Origin: Sphaerisporangium rubeum
GTDB taxonomy: Bacteria > Actinomycetota > Actinomycetes > Streptosporangiales > Streptosporangiaceae
Direction of reading: 5' to 3'
Length of the DNA: 64,000 nucleotides
NCBI RefSeq assembly: GCF_014207705.1
Contig: NZ_JACHIU010000001.1
Location: 5,448,501 to 5,512,500 of the forward strand
The position numbers and the translations under genes were made by a program. Of this stretch, positions 23,782 through 31,506 are shown piece after piece (position 1 is the first letter of the stretch; every line of letters begins with the position of its first letter). A model generated the notes under the pieces. It worked only from the letters and a program-made list of their open reading frames with translations, was not told where the DNA came from and made no database searches.

Positions 23782-24651
23782 TCAGAGTCTATCAGAGATG
23801 ATCTTCTGGAGGATTTCAACGGTCGCCTCGGGGGTGGTGCTGACCGCGCACAGCCGCTCCATCACCTCGCCGTAACGGTCGACCTCCTCGCGTTTGTCCA
23901 GGTAGAGCGCACTGGCGAGCTGCTCGACGTAGACGACGTCAGGCAGCTCCTTGTCGCCGAAGCGCAAGATGCTGAACGCGCCACCCTCGGCGCTGTGGCC
24001 GCCGTAACTGAAAGGCATCACCTGAATGGTGATGCCGGGCAGCCTCATCAGCTCCAGGAGGTGCTGGAGCTGGCCCCGCATCACCTCGGCGCCGCCGATG
24101 GGCCGCCGCAGCGCGGCCTCGTCGATGACGGCCCAGAAGACCGGACCGTCGGGACGGTCGAGCACCCGCTGGCGCTCCATGCGGAGGTCGACCCTGCGGG
24201 CGATCTCGGCGGGGCCGATGCCGGCCGCGCCGGCGGTGATGACCGCGCGCGCGTACTCCTTGGTCTGCAGGAGGCCCGGCACGAACTGCACCTCGTAGGT
24301 GCGGATGCGGGTCGCGGCCTCCTCAAGGCCGACGTAGGCCTGGAACCAGGACGGCAGCAGGTCGTTGAAGCGGTGCCACCACCCGGGCTCGTTGGCCCGC
24401 TCCACGAGGTCCATGACGGCGGTGCGCGCCTCGATGTCCGCGACACCGTAATAGGTGAGCAGGTCGGCGACGTCGCGCTCCTTGAAGCCGACGCGGCCGA
24501 GCTCCATGCGGCTGATCTTGGACTCGGAGCCGCGGATCTGGTGACCCGCCTCCTCACGAGTGATGCCCTTGTTCTCCCGCAAGCGGCGCAACTGCGACCC
24601 CAGCATAATGCGGAGGGCCGTCGGTCCCGATCCGGTCTGGAATGCGGTCAT
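23782..24651 (-). CDS. XRE-type helix-turn-helix regulator with DUF5753 domain
   Basis: 289 residues. The N-terminal HTH (about 15-75) carries LGSQLRRLRENKGITREEAG and SKISRMELGRVG. The DUF5753 domain (about 105-285) contains the marker WFQAYVGLEEAATRI and FVPGLLQTKEYARA. These Scr1-type proteins are abundant in actinomycetes, often beside a small DUF397 protein and an RsbW-like ATPase, and affect development and antibiotic production in Streptomyces (known of the family). ATG at 24651 chosen because AGGAGG lies about 6 bases upstream. It is divergent from the ATPase gene at 24902; the usual DUF397 partner is missing here. Confidence 0.88.
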   Translation of the reverse strand: MTAFQTGSGPTALRIMLGSQLRRLRENKGITREEAGHQIRGSESKISRMELGRVGFKERDVADLLTYYGVADIEARTAVMDLVERANEPGWWHRFNDLLPSWFQAYVGLEEAATRIRTYEVQFVPGLLQTKEYARAVITAGAAGIGPAEIARRVDLRMERQRVLDRPDGPVFWAVIDEAALRRPIGGAEVMRGQLQHLLELMRLPGITIQVMPFSYGGHSAEGGAFSILRFGDKELPDVVYVEQLASALYLDKREEVDRYGEVMERLCAVSTTPEATVEILQKIISDRL

Positions 24652-24773
24652 CTGCGCCCTCCTTTCTTCTGCTTCGCTCGGGCCAGCCAACACAGTGTCA
24701 CCACTTCCGGCCCTCGTGACAAGGCCTGCTCACTCTGGCGTTTTTCCGGACGCACCACCGGGAGGTGTGCGTC

Positions 24774-24863
24774 TGCACGCTACACATGCACGTGCATTTG
24801 GGTCTTGCACCGAACCGAATACTCACCCATGATGGCCTAGTGCATATTGGGTTAAACGTGCAC
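24774..24863. promoter_or_regulatory. Cluster of TGCAC/GTGCA half-sites, probable operator
   Basis: In this divergent region between the XRE/DUF5753 gene and the ATPase gene, TGCAC or GTGCA occurs at 24774-24778, 24787-24796 (inside the perfect 12-base palindrome ATGCACGTGCAT, 24786-24797), 24806-24810, 24840-24844 and 24858-24863 (GTGCAC). Such a cluster of repeated palindromic half-sites is what an autoregulating HTH protein would bind. The assignment to this regulator is inference. Confidence 0.55.
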
Positions 24864-24901
24864 CGACCCATATAGCAGCCATGTGACCGCGGAGACGTGA
24901 G

Positions 24902-25411
24902 ATGACAGCGGGAGGTATCGGCACCATGCTGGAGCCCGTGTCCGCGGCCCACTGCCTGGAAGTGACACGCGAGATCGGGTTCCAGAGACTGCTGCGCTCC
25001 AGCGGCAGGGAGGACACCACCACCTGCCCTCTCCGCCCGCAGGCCGACTCGGTGCGCACCGCCAGGGACGTCACCCGCAGCACCTTGCGCCGATGGGGTT
25101 TCGAGGACCTCGGCGACGACGCCGCACTCGTGGTCTCCGAGCTCGTGACCAACGCCGTCCGCTACGCCCCCCACGCCGCGCGGCGTCTCGACTCCCACCC
25201 GATCGTCCTGATGCTTCTCAGGCTCACCCCGCACGTGCTGCTCGCGGTCTCCGACCCGAGCGACGACATCCCCCGGCCCAAAGAGCCCGATTTCGTCTCA
25301 GAGCACGGCCGCGGCCTGTACATCGTGGACACCTACAGCACCTGCTGGGGCTGGGACGTCCTGGATGAAGGCGGCAAAGCCGTCTGGGCCCTGTTCCGCA
25401 CCCGTAACTGA
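24902..25411 (+). CDS. RsbW-like ATP-binding protein (anti-sigma/regulatory histidine-kinase fold)
   Basis: 169 residues with a GHKL ATPase domain: the N box is at LVVSELVTNAVRYAP (about 80-94) and the G1 box at AVSDPSDDIP with HGRGLYIVD further on. There is no phospho-acceptor His domain, so it is of the RsbW/HATPase_c_2 type that acts as a serine kinase or binding partner of regulators. Start ATG at 24902 with a GGAG upstream. Divergent pairing with an XRE/DUF5753 regulator is a recurring actinomycete arrangement whose partner logic is still poorly defined. Confidence 0.82.
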   Translation: MTAGGIGTMLEPVSAAHCLEVTREIGFQRLLRSSGREDTTTCPLRPQADSVRTARDVTRSTLRRWGFEDLGDDAALVVSELVTNAVRYAPHAARRLDSHPIVLMLLRLTPHVLLAVSDPSDDIPRPKEPDFVSEHGRGLYIVDTYSTCWGWDVLDEGGKAVWALFRTRN

Positions 25412-25574
25412 CGGCCCGGAACGGCCTGTTTCGCGGCCGACAAGCCCTCGAGTGGCGTACGGCGGGGAATTTCGGGCCTCGCGAGGACCCTTTTCGGCAC
25501 CCCCGCCGGCGACCTCCCGGCGGCGGCGCCAGGTGAAACTTTCCACCCGGGCCCGCCGCCCGAAAACCGCCTTG

Positions 25575-25648
25575 TCGGGGTGACCGGATTTGAACCGATG
25601 ATCTCCTGCACCCAAAGCAGGCGCGCTACCAAGCTGCGCTACACCCCG
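25575..25648 (-). tRNA. tRNA-Pro (anticodon TGG)
   Basis: 74 bases, minus strand. Acceptor arms CGGGGTG/CACCCCG, anticodon stem CCTGC/GCAGG with loop TTTGGGT giving anticodon TGG, and a T loop GGTTCAAATCC. Discriminator base A at 25575. CCA is not encoded. Confidence 0.93.
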
Positions 25649-25739
25649 CGACCGCCGGCCGCTCGCGCACCTGGAATCTCCGGTACGCTTACGTCCTGAC
25701 GGACCGGCAGAAGTCTAGACCAGACCAACACCGGCTCGC

Positions 25740-25810
25740 GCGGACGTAGCTCAATGGTAGAGCCCCAGTCTTCCAAACTGGCTACGCGGGTTCGATTCCC
25801 GTCGTCCGCT
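25740..25810 (+). tRNA. tRNA-Gly (anticodon TCC)
   Basis: 71 bases. Acceptor arms GCGGACG/CGTCCGC, D arm AGCTCAATGGTAGAGC, anticodon stem CAGT/ACTG with loop CTTCCAA giving TCC, and T loop GGGTTCGATTCCC. Lies 91 bases from tRNA-Pro, in the opposite direction. Confidence 0.94.
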
Positions 25811-26031
25811 CTCACCACGAAGGCCCAGGCCGGGGACATGGTCTCCGATCCCGGGCCTTGTTCGTCTCCGGCCTGAATTCGATTTCGTGCCCGTTCTCCG
25901 ATTCGCCCTCCTCGGCCCTGTGTCGGCGTGGCTCCAGCCCGCACCCGCGTCGGCGAGTGCGGCGAGCACGGCCCCGGCGCGTACGGGCCCGGCCATGGGT
26001 TGGAGCTCGGGGCACGGGGCAGGTGGCACTC

Positions 26032-27423
26032 ATGGGCACGGAGAAAGAAGGCAAGAGGAAAGACGAGTTCGATGTCGTCGTGCTGGGGCTCGGGCCCGGT
26101 GGCGAGGATCTTGGTCAGCGGCTGGCGGAGGCGGGGCTGGCCGTGGCGGGGGTGGAGGCCGAGCTGGTCGGTGGGGAGTGCCCGTACTGGGCCTGTGTGC
26201 CGTCCAAGATGATGCTCCGCGCGGCGGAGGTGCTGGCCGAGTGCCGGCGTGTTCCCGGGCTGGCGGGGACGTCGCACGCGCAGCCGGACTGGGGGCCGGT
26301 GGCGCGCAGGATCAGGGAAGAGGCGACCGACGACTGGAACGACAAGGTCGCGGCGGAGCGTTTCGCGGGTACGGGTGCCACGCTGGTGCGTGGGAGGGGA
26401 CGGATCACCGGGGACCGTGAGGTGACCGTGGAGCCCTCGGGGAGCGGCGGGGAGGCCCGGGTGCTGCGTGCGCGGCGCGGGGTCGTGGTCGCCACCGGCA
26501 CCGTGCCGGCGATTCCGCCGGTCCCGGGGCTCGCGGAGACCCCGTACTGGACCAACCGTGAAGCCGTCAGTACCGACAGGGTGCCGGAGTCGCTGATCGT
26601 GCTCGGCGGCGGCGCCGTCGGGGTGGAGTTGGCGCAGGCGTTCGCGCGGTTCGGCGCCGAGGTCACGCTGGTGGAGTCCGCCGAGCGGCTGCTGCCGGGT
26701 GAGGAGCCCGAGGCGGGTGAGTTGCTGGCCAGGACGTTCGCCGCGGAAGGCATCACGGTGCGCACCGGGACGAAGGTGACGCGGGTCGACCACCACGGGT
26801 CGGCGTTCACCGCCATGACCGAGGACGGCAGTTACCGCGCGGAGCGGCTGCTGGTCGCCACCGGCCGCCGGGTCGATCTCGCGGCCGTCGGAGCGGGAGC
26901 GATGGGGCTCGACGAGTCCGCGAAGGCCATCGAGGTGGACGACCACATGCGGGCCGCGGACGGGCTGTGGGCCATCGGCGACGTCACGGGGGAGGGAGCG
27001 TTCACGCATGTGGCGATCTACCAGGCAGGCGTCGCGCTGGCGGACATCCTCGGCGAGGCGGGTCCGGTGTGGCGGCGTGACGCCGTGCCGCGGGTGACCT
27101 TCACCGACCCCGAGGTCGGCGGTGTGGGACTGACCGAGGCCAAGGCGCGCCAGGCGGGGGTCCCGGTGCGGGTGGTCACCGGTGACCTGTCGGGCCGGGG
27201 GTGGATCCACCAGGCGGAGGGCTTCGTCAAGCTGGTGGCCGAGGACGGCGCCGACCCGGTGCTGGTGGGGGCGAGCGCGGCGGGGCCGTACGCGGGTGAG
27301 GTGCTCGGCATGCTCACTCTGGCGGTGCACGCGCGGGTGCCGGTGCGGGAGCTGAAGTCAATGATCTACGCATATCCGACATTCCACCGGGCAGTGGGGG
27401 ACGCGCTGAAGAAGATGGACTGA
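26032..27423 (+). CDS. FAD/NAD(P)-dependent disulfide oxidoreductase, dihydrolipoamide dehydrogenase-like
   Basis: 463 residues of the pyridine nucleotide-disulfide oxidoreductase family. The FAD motif VVLGLGPGGEDLGQRLAEAG is at the N-terminus, the redox pair is spaced as in the family in GGECPYWACVPSK (about 44-56), the NAD(P) motif is LGGGAVGVELAQAFARFG, and the second FAD motif is GLWAIGDV. The C-terminal interface reads IYAYPTFHRAV instead of the usual HAHPTLSE, so the catalytic His-Glu dyad of true lipoamide dehydrogenases is absent. It may reduce another disulfide or a metal or quinone. Start ATG at 26032 (AGGTGG upstream); longer readings have no homology. Stands alone after tRNA-Gly. 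Confidence 0.82.
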   Translation: MGTEKEGKRKDEFDVVVLGLGPGGEDLGQRLAEAGLAVAGVEAELVGGECPYWACVPSKMMLRAAEVLAECRRVPGLAGTSHAQPDWGPVARRIREEATDDWNDKVAAERFAGTGATLVRGRGRITGDREVTVEPSGSGGEARVLRARRGVVVATGTVPAIPPVPGLAETPYWTNREAVSTDRVPESLIVLGGGAVGVELAQAFARFGAEVTLVESAERLLPGEEPEAGELLARTFAAEGITVRTGTKVTRVDHHGSAFTAMTEDGSYRAERLLVATGRRVDLAAVGAGAMGLDESAKAIEVDDHMRAADGLWAIGDVTGEGAFTHVAIYQAGVALADILGEAGPVWRRDAVPRVTFTDPEVGGVGLTEAKARQAGVPVRVVTGDLSGRGWIHQAEGFVKLVAEDGADPVLVGASAAGPYAGEVLGMLTLAVHARVPVRELKSMIYAYPTFHRAVGDALKKMD

Positions 27424-27527
27424 CCTCGGCGGGGACGCGTCCGCGCTGACCGGGTCCGGCCAGTGCCGCTCGGTGTAGAGATCTTCCCGACGGGCTAACG
27501 TCGGAGGCGACGACGCGGGAGGGTCAG

Positions 27528-28079
27528 ATGACGGTGGGCATCCGCGAGGCGTACCGGCGTGCGCTCGACGGCTGCGCGGCGCAGGTGCAGCGGGTCGGCC
27601 CGGGGCAGTGGCGCGACCCCACGCCGTGCTCGGGCTGGGACGTGCGCACCCTGGTCAACCACCTCGTGCAGGAGTGCCTGTTCGTCCCCGAGCTGTTGTC
27701 GGGCCGCTCGGTCGCGGAGGTCGGCGACCTTTTCGAGGGCGACCTGCTCGGCGACGACCCGGTGAAGGCGTTCGACGTGGCGGCCGCGGCCGCCGTGCGG
27801 GCCACCGCGCCACCGGACGTACTCGGCCGCGTGGTGCGATTATCGTTCGGCGACGTCCCGTGCGAGGAGTACCTGACCGAGTTGTTCGCGGACGCGCTGA
27901 TCCACACATGGGACGTCGCGACCGCCGTCGGCCGGCCGGTGCGGCTCGATCCCGAGCTGGTGCGGTTGTGCACCGAGTGGTTCGCGGGTGCCGAGGCCGA
28001 CGACACGCAGGCCCTCGGCGAGCACCCCGGCACCGACCCTCTGACACGCCTGCTGGCCGCCTGGGGCCGGCACGGCTGA
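27528..28079 (+). CDS. TIGR03086-type DinB-like metal-binding protein
   Basis: 183 residues with the N-terminal maleylpyruvate-isomerase/DinB helical fold: PTPCSGWDVRTLVNHLV at about 32-48, and a second His motif LFADALIHTWDVATA at about 121-135. The three His positions resemble the metal site of this superfamily, some members of which use mycothiol. No substrate can be given. Start ATG at 27528 with GGAGG about 9 bases upstream. Monocistronic. Confidence 0.75.
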   Translation: MTVGIREAYRRALDGCAAQVQRVGPGQWRDPTPCSGWDVRTLVNHLVQECLFVPELLSGRSVAEVGDLFEGDLLGDDPVKAFDVAAAAAVRATAPPDVLGRVVRLSFGDVPCEEYLTELFADALIHTWDVATAVGRPVRLDPELVRLCTEWFAGAEADDTQALGEHPGTDPLTRLLAAWGRHG

Positions 28080-28161
28080 CCGATGCCGGCAAAAGCCGTC
28101 GGCGGGGTGGCGTGGCGGCGCCTGGAGGGCCGGTGCGCCAGGTGCTTGAGAACTCGGCGTC

Positions 28162-28236
28162 TCAGCTGTTGGGCCGCCGGCCGTGGTTGGCCCTCTTCTT
28201 CTTGCGGGCCCGGCCTTTGCGTGCTCGTCTGCCCAT
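28162..28236 (-). CDS. Ribosomal protein bL37 (24 residues)
   Basis: A 24-codon minus-strand gene: begins MGRRARKGRARKKKRANHGR and ends RPNS. It is extremely basic, and the KRANHGRRPN ending matches what I recall of bL37, the small protein found in mycobacterial 70S structures. The ATG has an AAAGGTGAT Shine-Dalgarno 5 bases upstream. Too short to be picked up by ordinary ORF cut-offs. It lies alone between two plus-strand genes. Confidence 0.8.
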   Translation of the reverse strand: MGRRARKGRARKKKRANHGRRPNS

Positions 28237-28407
28237 CTCGGATCACCTTTCCCTTGGGTCTCCTCCCCCACGATGCCCGCCGGCGCCGCGGTCCCACAAG
28301 TCTCGATCTTGAGAAAAGCGTCTCGATCCCACGGTTCCCCCATGTTCCAACAGCCAGAGTGTGCCAATGTGGGATGATTTGCTGGAATCTGTGGAAAAGG
28401 AGAACTG

Positions 28408-29214
28408 ATGCTGGCCCAGCAGCGGCAGCAGGCGATCCTGCGGCGCGTGCGAAAGCACGGGGCGGCCCGGGTGGCCGAGCTGGTGCGTGATCTCGGGGTG
28501 TCGGACATGACGATCCGCCGCGATCTGGAGGTGCTCGCCGAGCAGGGGCTGGTCGAGAAGGTCCACGGCGGCGCGACGGCCGTCGGAGCCGGTTCGACCG
28601 AGGAGCCCGGCTTCGCCGCCAAGTCGATGCGCCAGCAGGCCGAGAAGGAAGCCATCGCGCGGCGCGCCGCCGAGCTCGCCGGGCCCGGTACGGCGGTCGC
28701 GCTGTCGGCCGGCACCACCACCTGGACCCTGGCACACCACCTGGCCGAGGTGCCGAAGCTGACGGTCATCACCAACTCCCCGCGCGTGGCCGACGTGTTC
28801 CACCACGGACGGCAGGACCAGACCGTCGTGCTGACCGGCGGTGTGCGCACCCCCTCCGACGCTCTGGTGGGGCCGGTGGCGGTGGCCGCCGTGCGGTCGC
28901 TGAACGTCGACACACTCATGCTCGGCGTGCACGGCATGAGCACCCGTGCCGGCTTCAGCACACCGAACATGCTGGAGGCCGAGACCGACCGTGAGCTCGT
29001 GGCGGCGGCGCAGCGTCTGGTCGTGCTGGCCGACCACACCAAGTGGGGCACGGTGGGCTTCAGCACCATCGCGCGACTGGAGGAGGCCGACGTGGTGGTC
29101 AGCGACACCGGCCTGCCGGATGACGCGCGTGAGGCCCTCGCCGAGCGCGTCGGCACGCTGATCCTGGCCGAGCCCGCGGCCGACGAGAACGACGACGAGG
29201 CGGTACGACCGTGA
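28408..29214 (+). CDS. DeoR/GlpR family sugar-phosphate-responsive repressor
   Basis: 268 residues. The N-terminal HTH (about 1-60, MLAQQRQQAILRRVRKHGAA, then DLGVSDMTIRRDLEVL) is the DeoR signature. The C-terminal sensor domain binds a sugar phosphate (LSAGTTTWTLAHHL and the ADHTKWGTVGF motif). ATG is preceded by AAGGAG. The galT start overlaps its stop by 4 bases (GTGA), so it most likely controls galactose use and is relieved by a sugar phosphate. Confidence 0.88.
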   Translation: MLAQQRQQAILRRVRKHGAARVAELVRDLGVSDMTIRRDLEVLAEQGLVEKVHGGATAVGAGSTEEPGFAAKSMRQQAEKEAIARRAAELAGPGTAVALSAGTTTWTLAHHLAEVPKLTVITNSPRVADVFHHGRQDQTVVLTGGVRTPSDALVGPVAVAAVRSLNVDTLMLGVHGMSTRAGFSTPNMLEAETDRELVAAAQRLVVLADHTKWGTVGFSTIARLEEADVVVSDTGLPDDAREALAERVGTLILAEPAADENDDEAVRP

Positions 29215-30281
29215 AACGGACCATCACCCATCTGGCGGACGGCCGCGAGCTGATCTACTTCGACCGCCGGGACGACGCCGACCGCGGCGCGCACGACTCC
29301 CGCGACCTGCCGCCACGTCCGCCGGCGTCGCAACTGCGGTACGACCCGCTGCTGGACGAGTGGGTGGCGGTCGCCGGTCACCGGCAGACCCGGACGTTCC
29401 TCCCTCCGGCCGACCAGTGCCCGCTGTGTCCCTCGACGCCGGGGAACGCCACCGAGATCCCCGCCGCCGGCTACGACGTCGCCGTGTTCGAGAACCGCTT
29501 CCCGTCGTTCAGCCTCGCGCCGGTGGAGCTTCCGCGGGTCGGCGGGCTCAGTGAGGTACGGCCGGGGGCCGGCCGCTGTGAGGTGGTGTGCTTCACCGAC
29601 CGGCACGACTCGTCGTTCTCCGCGCTCTCCCCCGGCCAGGTGGACCTCGTGCTCCAGGCGTGGGCCGACCGCACGTCCGAGTTGTCCGCGCTGCCCGGCG
29701 TGGAGCAGGTCTTCTGTTTCGAGAACCGCGGCTCGGAGATCGGCATCACCCTGGCCCATCCGCACGGCCAGATCTACGCGTACCCGTACGTCACCCCGCG
29801 CACCCGGCAGATGCTCGGCTCGGCGGCGCGGTACCGCGAGCGCACCGGCGAGAACCTGTTCGCCGACGTGCTTGCGGCCGAGAGGGAGGCGGGGACGCGG
29901 GTGGTGGCGGCCGGGGAGCACTGGACGGCGTTCGTGCCGGCGGCGGCGCGCTGGCCGTTCGAGGTGCACGTCTACCTCAACCGGCAGGTTCCGGACCTGA
30001 GCGCGCTGGAGCCGGAGGAGCGTGCCGAGTTCGGGCCGCTGTACACGGGGGTCCTGCGGCGGCTCGACGGGCTGTTCGGGGTGCCGATGCCGTACGTCGC
30101 GGCCTGGCACCAGGCGCCGGTGCGGGAGGGCCGGGACCTCGCGTACCTGCATCTGGAGCTGTTCAGTGTGCGGCGGGCCAAGGACAAGCTGAAGTACCTG
30201 GCGGGCTCGGAGTCGGCGATGGGGGCGTTCGTCAACGACGTGTTGCCTGAGGAAGCGGCACGCATGCTCAGAGGCGAGTAG
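29211..30281 (+). CDS. galT: Galactose-1-phosphate uridylyltransferase
   Basis: 356 residues. GalT exchanges UDP-glucose and galactose-1-phosphate in the Leloir pathway. The nucleophilic His lies in the HPHGQIYAYPY motif (about residue 181-191), and a zinc Cys pair, CPLCPS, is at about 69-74. GTG start overlaps the stop of the upstream DeoR-type regulator. galK and galE, often next to galT in actinomycetes, do not follow; the next gene is an unrelated cell-wall protein behind a riboswitch. Confidence 0.92.
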   Translation: MKRTITHLADGRELIYFDRRDDADRGAHDSRDLPPRPPASQLRYDPLLDEWVAVAGHRQTRTFLPPADQCPLCPSTPGNATEIPAAGYDVAVFENRFPSFSLAPVELPRVGGLSEVRPGAGRCEVVCFTDRHDSSFSALSPGQVDLVLQAWADRTSELSALPGVEQVFCFENRGSEIGITLAHPHGQIYAYPYVTPRTRQMLGSAARYRERTGENLFADVLAAEREAGTRVVAAGEHWTAFVPAAARWPFEVHVYLNRQVPDLSALEPEERAEFGPLYTGVLRRLDGLFGVPMPYVAAWHQAPVREGRDLAYLHLELFSVRRAKDKLKYLAGSESAMGAFVNDVLPEEAARMLRGE

Positions 30282-30344
30282 TTTCGCCCAATTTGTCCGA
30301 TGAGTCGCCACAAGTGGCGGCAGAGTACTACCATCCCATCGAAC

Positions 30345-30481
30345 CCGCCGGTCACGGCGGTAACGCCAAATCCCAGGCGCCTCGCCAGGGAACCGGGGAC
30401 CCGTGCTTCTCTGGGGTGAATCCACCCATGTGGTGGTAGGGCGACTCCGGCCCGAACCCGTCAGCTAACCCGGTCGGCGCA
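30345..30481 (+). ncRNA. Cyclic di-AMP riboswitch (ydaO/yuaA type)
   Basis: Conserved parts of the ydaO class appear in order: GGTAACGCCAAATCCC, CCAGGGAACCGGGGACCCG, TGGGGTGAATCC, TAGGGCGACTCC, and the highly conserved CCGAACCCGTCAGCTAACC. The 5' GCCGGTCACGGCGG region and 3' CGGTCGGCGC can close the outer stem. It ends just before the Shine-Dalgarno of the next gene, a secreted cell-wall protein. In actinobacteria this riboswitch often precedes wall hydrolase and Rpf genes and usually turns them off at high c-di-AMP (known of the class). Confidence 0.92.
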
Positions 30482-30496
30482 CGAGAGGAGAAGGCC

Positions 30497-31459
30497 CTGC
30501 CGCGCACTTTCGGCGGTTCCGTGGTGACGGCCGCGTGTGTCCTGCTCATGACCGGGCTCGTCCCCGGTCAGGCCGTGGCGGGGGCAACCGCTCCCAAACC
30601 CACGGAGAAGGAGCTCAAGGCGCAGCTCGCGTCGCTCAACAAGAAGGTCGACAAGCTGATCGCCGAGTACGGCGCCAAGCGTGCCGCCGTCGCCAAGGCC
30701 AAGGCGGCGGAGAAGGCGGCACGTGACCGGCTCAAGGCCGCCGAGGAGGCGTACGCCGTGGCCGCCGACGACGTCGGCGACATCGCGCAGCTGAGTTACC
30801 AGGCCGGCGGCATGGGCCTGATCCGGGAACTGGTGACCCCCGGTGGCTCGGCGATGGTCGAGCAGCTCCAGGCCGAGCAGAGCGCACGGCTCAGCGGGTT
30901 CGCCACGGCCCGCGACACGCGCAAGCGCGCCGCCGGGGACGCCGAACGGCTCACCGCCGCGCTGCGCGACGACATGACCGAGCTGAGCGGCAGGCGCAAG
31001 GACGCCGAGAAGCTGATCGGCGAGATCAAGGACAAGCTCGACCGGCTGGTCCCCACCGCTCCCGGCAAGCGCGCCAACGGGGCCTGGGCTCCGGAACTGC
31101 CGTCCGGCAGCGACAACATCACGCCACGGATGAGACTGTTGCGCGCCGAGGTGCGCGACCACTTCACCCTGCGTTTCCCGGTCGGCTGCTACCGGGCCGA
31201 GAACAGCGGTGAACACCCGCTCGGCCGGGCCTGCGACTTCATGATGAGCTCCGGCGGCGCCATGCCCTCGGCCGCGGACGCCGCCCTCGGCGACGAGCTC
31301 GCCGCCTGGGCCATCAAGAACGGCGGCAAACTCGGCGTCAAGTACGTCATCTACCGCCAGCGCATCTACAACCTGGGCTTCCCCGGCTGGCGCGCCATGT
31401 CCGACCGCGGCGGCGTCACGGCCAACCACTTCGACCACGTGCACATCTCGATGTACTGA
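30497..31459 (+). CDS. Secreted coiled-coil cell-wall protein under a c-di-AMP riboswitch
   Basis: 320 residues if started at the CTG at 30497, which has AGGAG 6 bases upstream and gives a signal peptide with a basic N-terminus (MPRTFGGSVVTAACVLLMTG). The usual-codon alternative, GTG at 30521, has no Shine-Dalgarno and no N-terminal charge. After the signal come long Ala/Lys/Glu coiled coils (about 40-190, like the RipA and NlpC/P60 partner helices). A C-terminal domain follows with VGCYRAENSGEHPLGRACDF and HFDHVHISMY, as in the ARB_07466-like/VldE cell-wall family. There is no NlpC/P60 Cys-His pair. Likely wall remodelling outside the membrane, controlled by c-di-AMP. Confidence 0.82.
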   Translation: MPRTFGGSVVTAACVLLMTGLVPGQAVAGATAPKPTEKELKAQLASLNKKVDKLIAEYGAKRAAVAKAKAAEKAARDRLKAAEEAYAVAADDVGDIAQLSYQAGGMGLIRELVTPGGSAMVEQLQAEQSARLSGFATARDTRKRAAGDAERLTAALRDDMTELSGRRKDAEKLIGEIKDKLDRLVPTAPGKRANGAWAPELPSGSDNITPRMRLLRAEVRDHFTLRFPVGCYRAENSGEHPLGRACDFMMSSGGAMPSAADAALGDELAAWAIKNGGKLGVKYVIYRQRIYNLGFPGWRAMSDRGGVTANHFDHVHISMY

Positions 31460-31475
31460 TCGTGGCACCGGCCGA

Positions 31476-31498
31476 GCCGGCCCGGGACCCGGGCCGGC
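31476..31498. terminator. Bidirectional terminator hairpin
   Basis: 11-base arms GCCGGCCCGGG / CCCGGGCCGGC around a single A, in the 47-base gap between two convergent genes. Confidence 0.65.
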
Positions 31499-31506
31499 GG
31501 CGTGGG

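Noticed and set aside
27840-30425. 861-residue minus-strand ORF
   Set aside because: Antisense of the DeoR regulator, galT and their neighbours, all of which have clear motifs on the plus strand.
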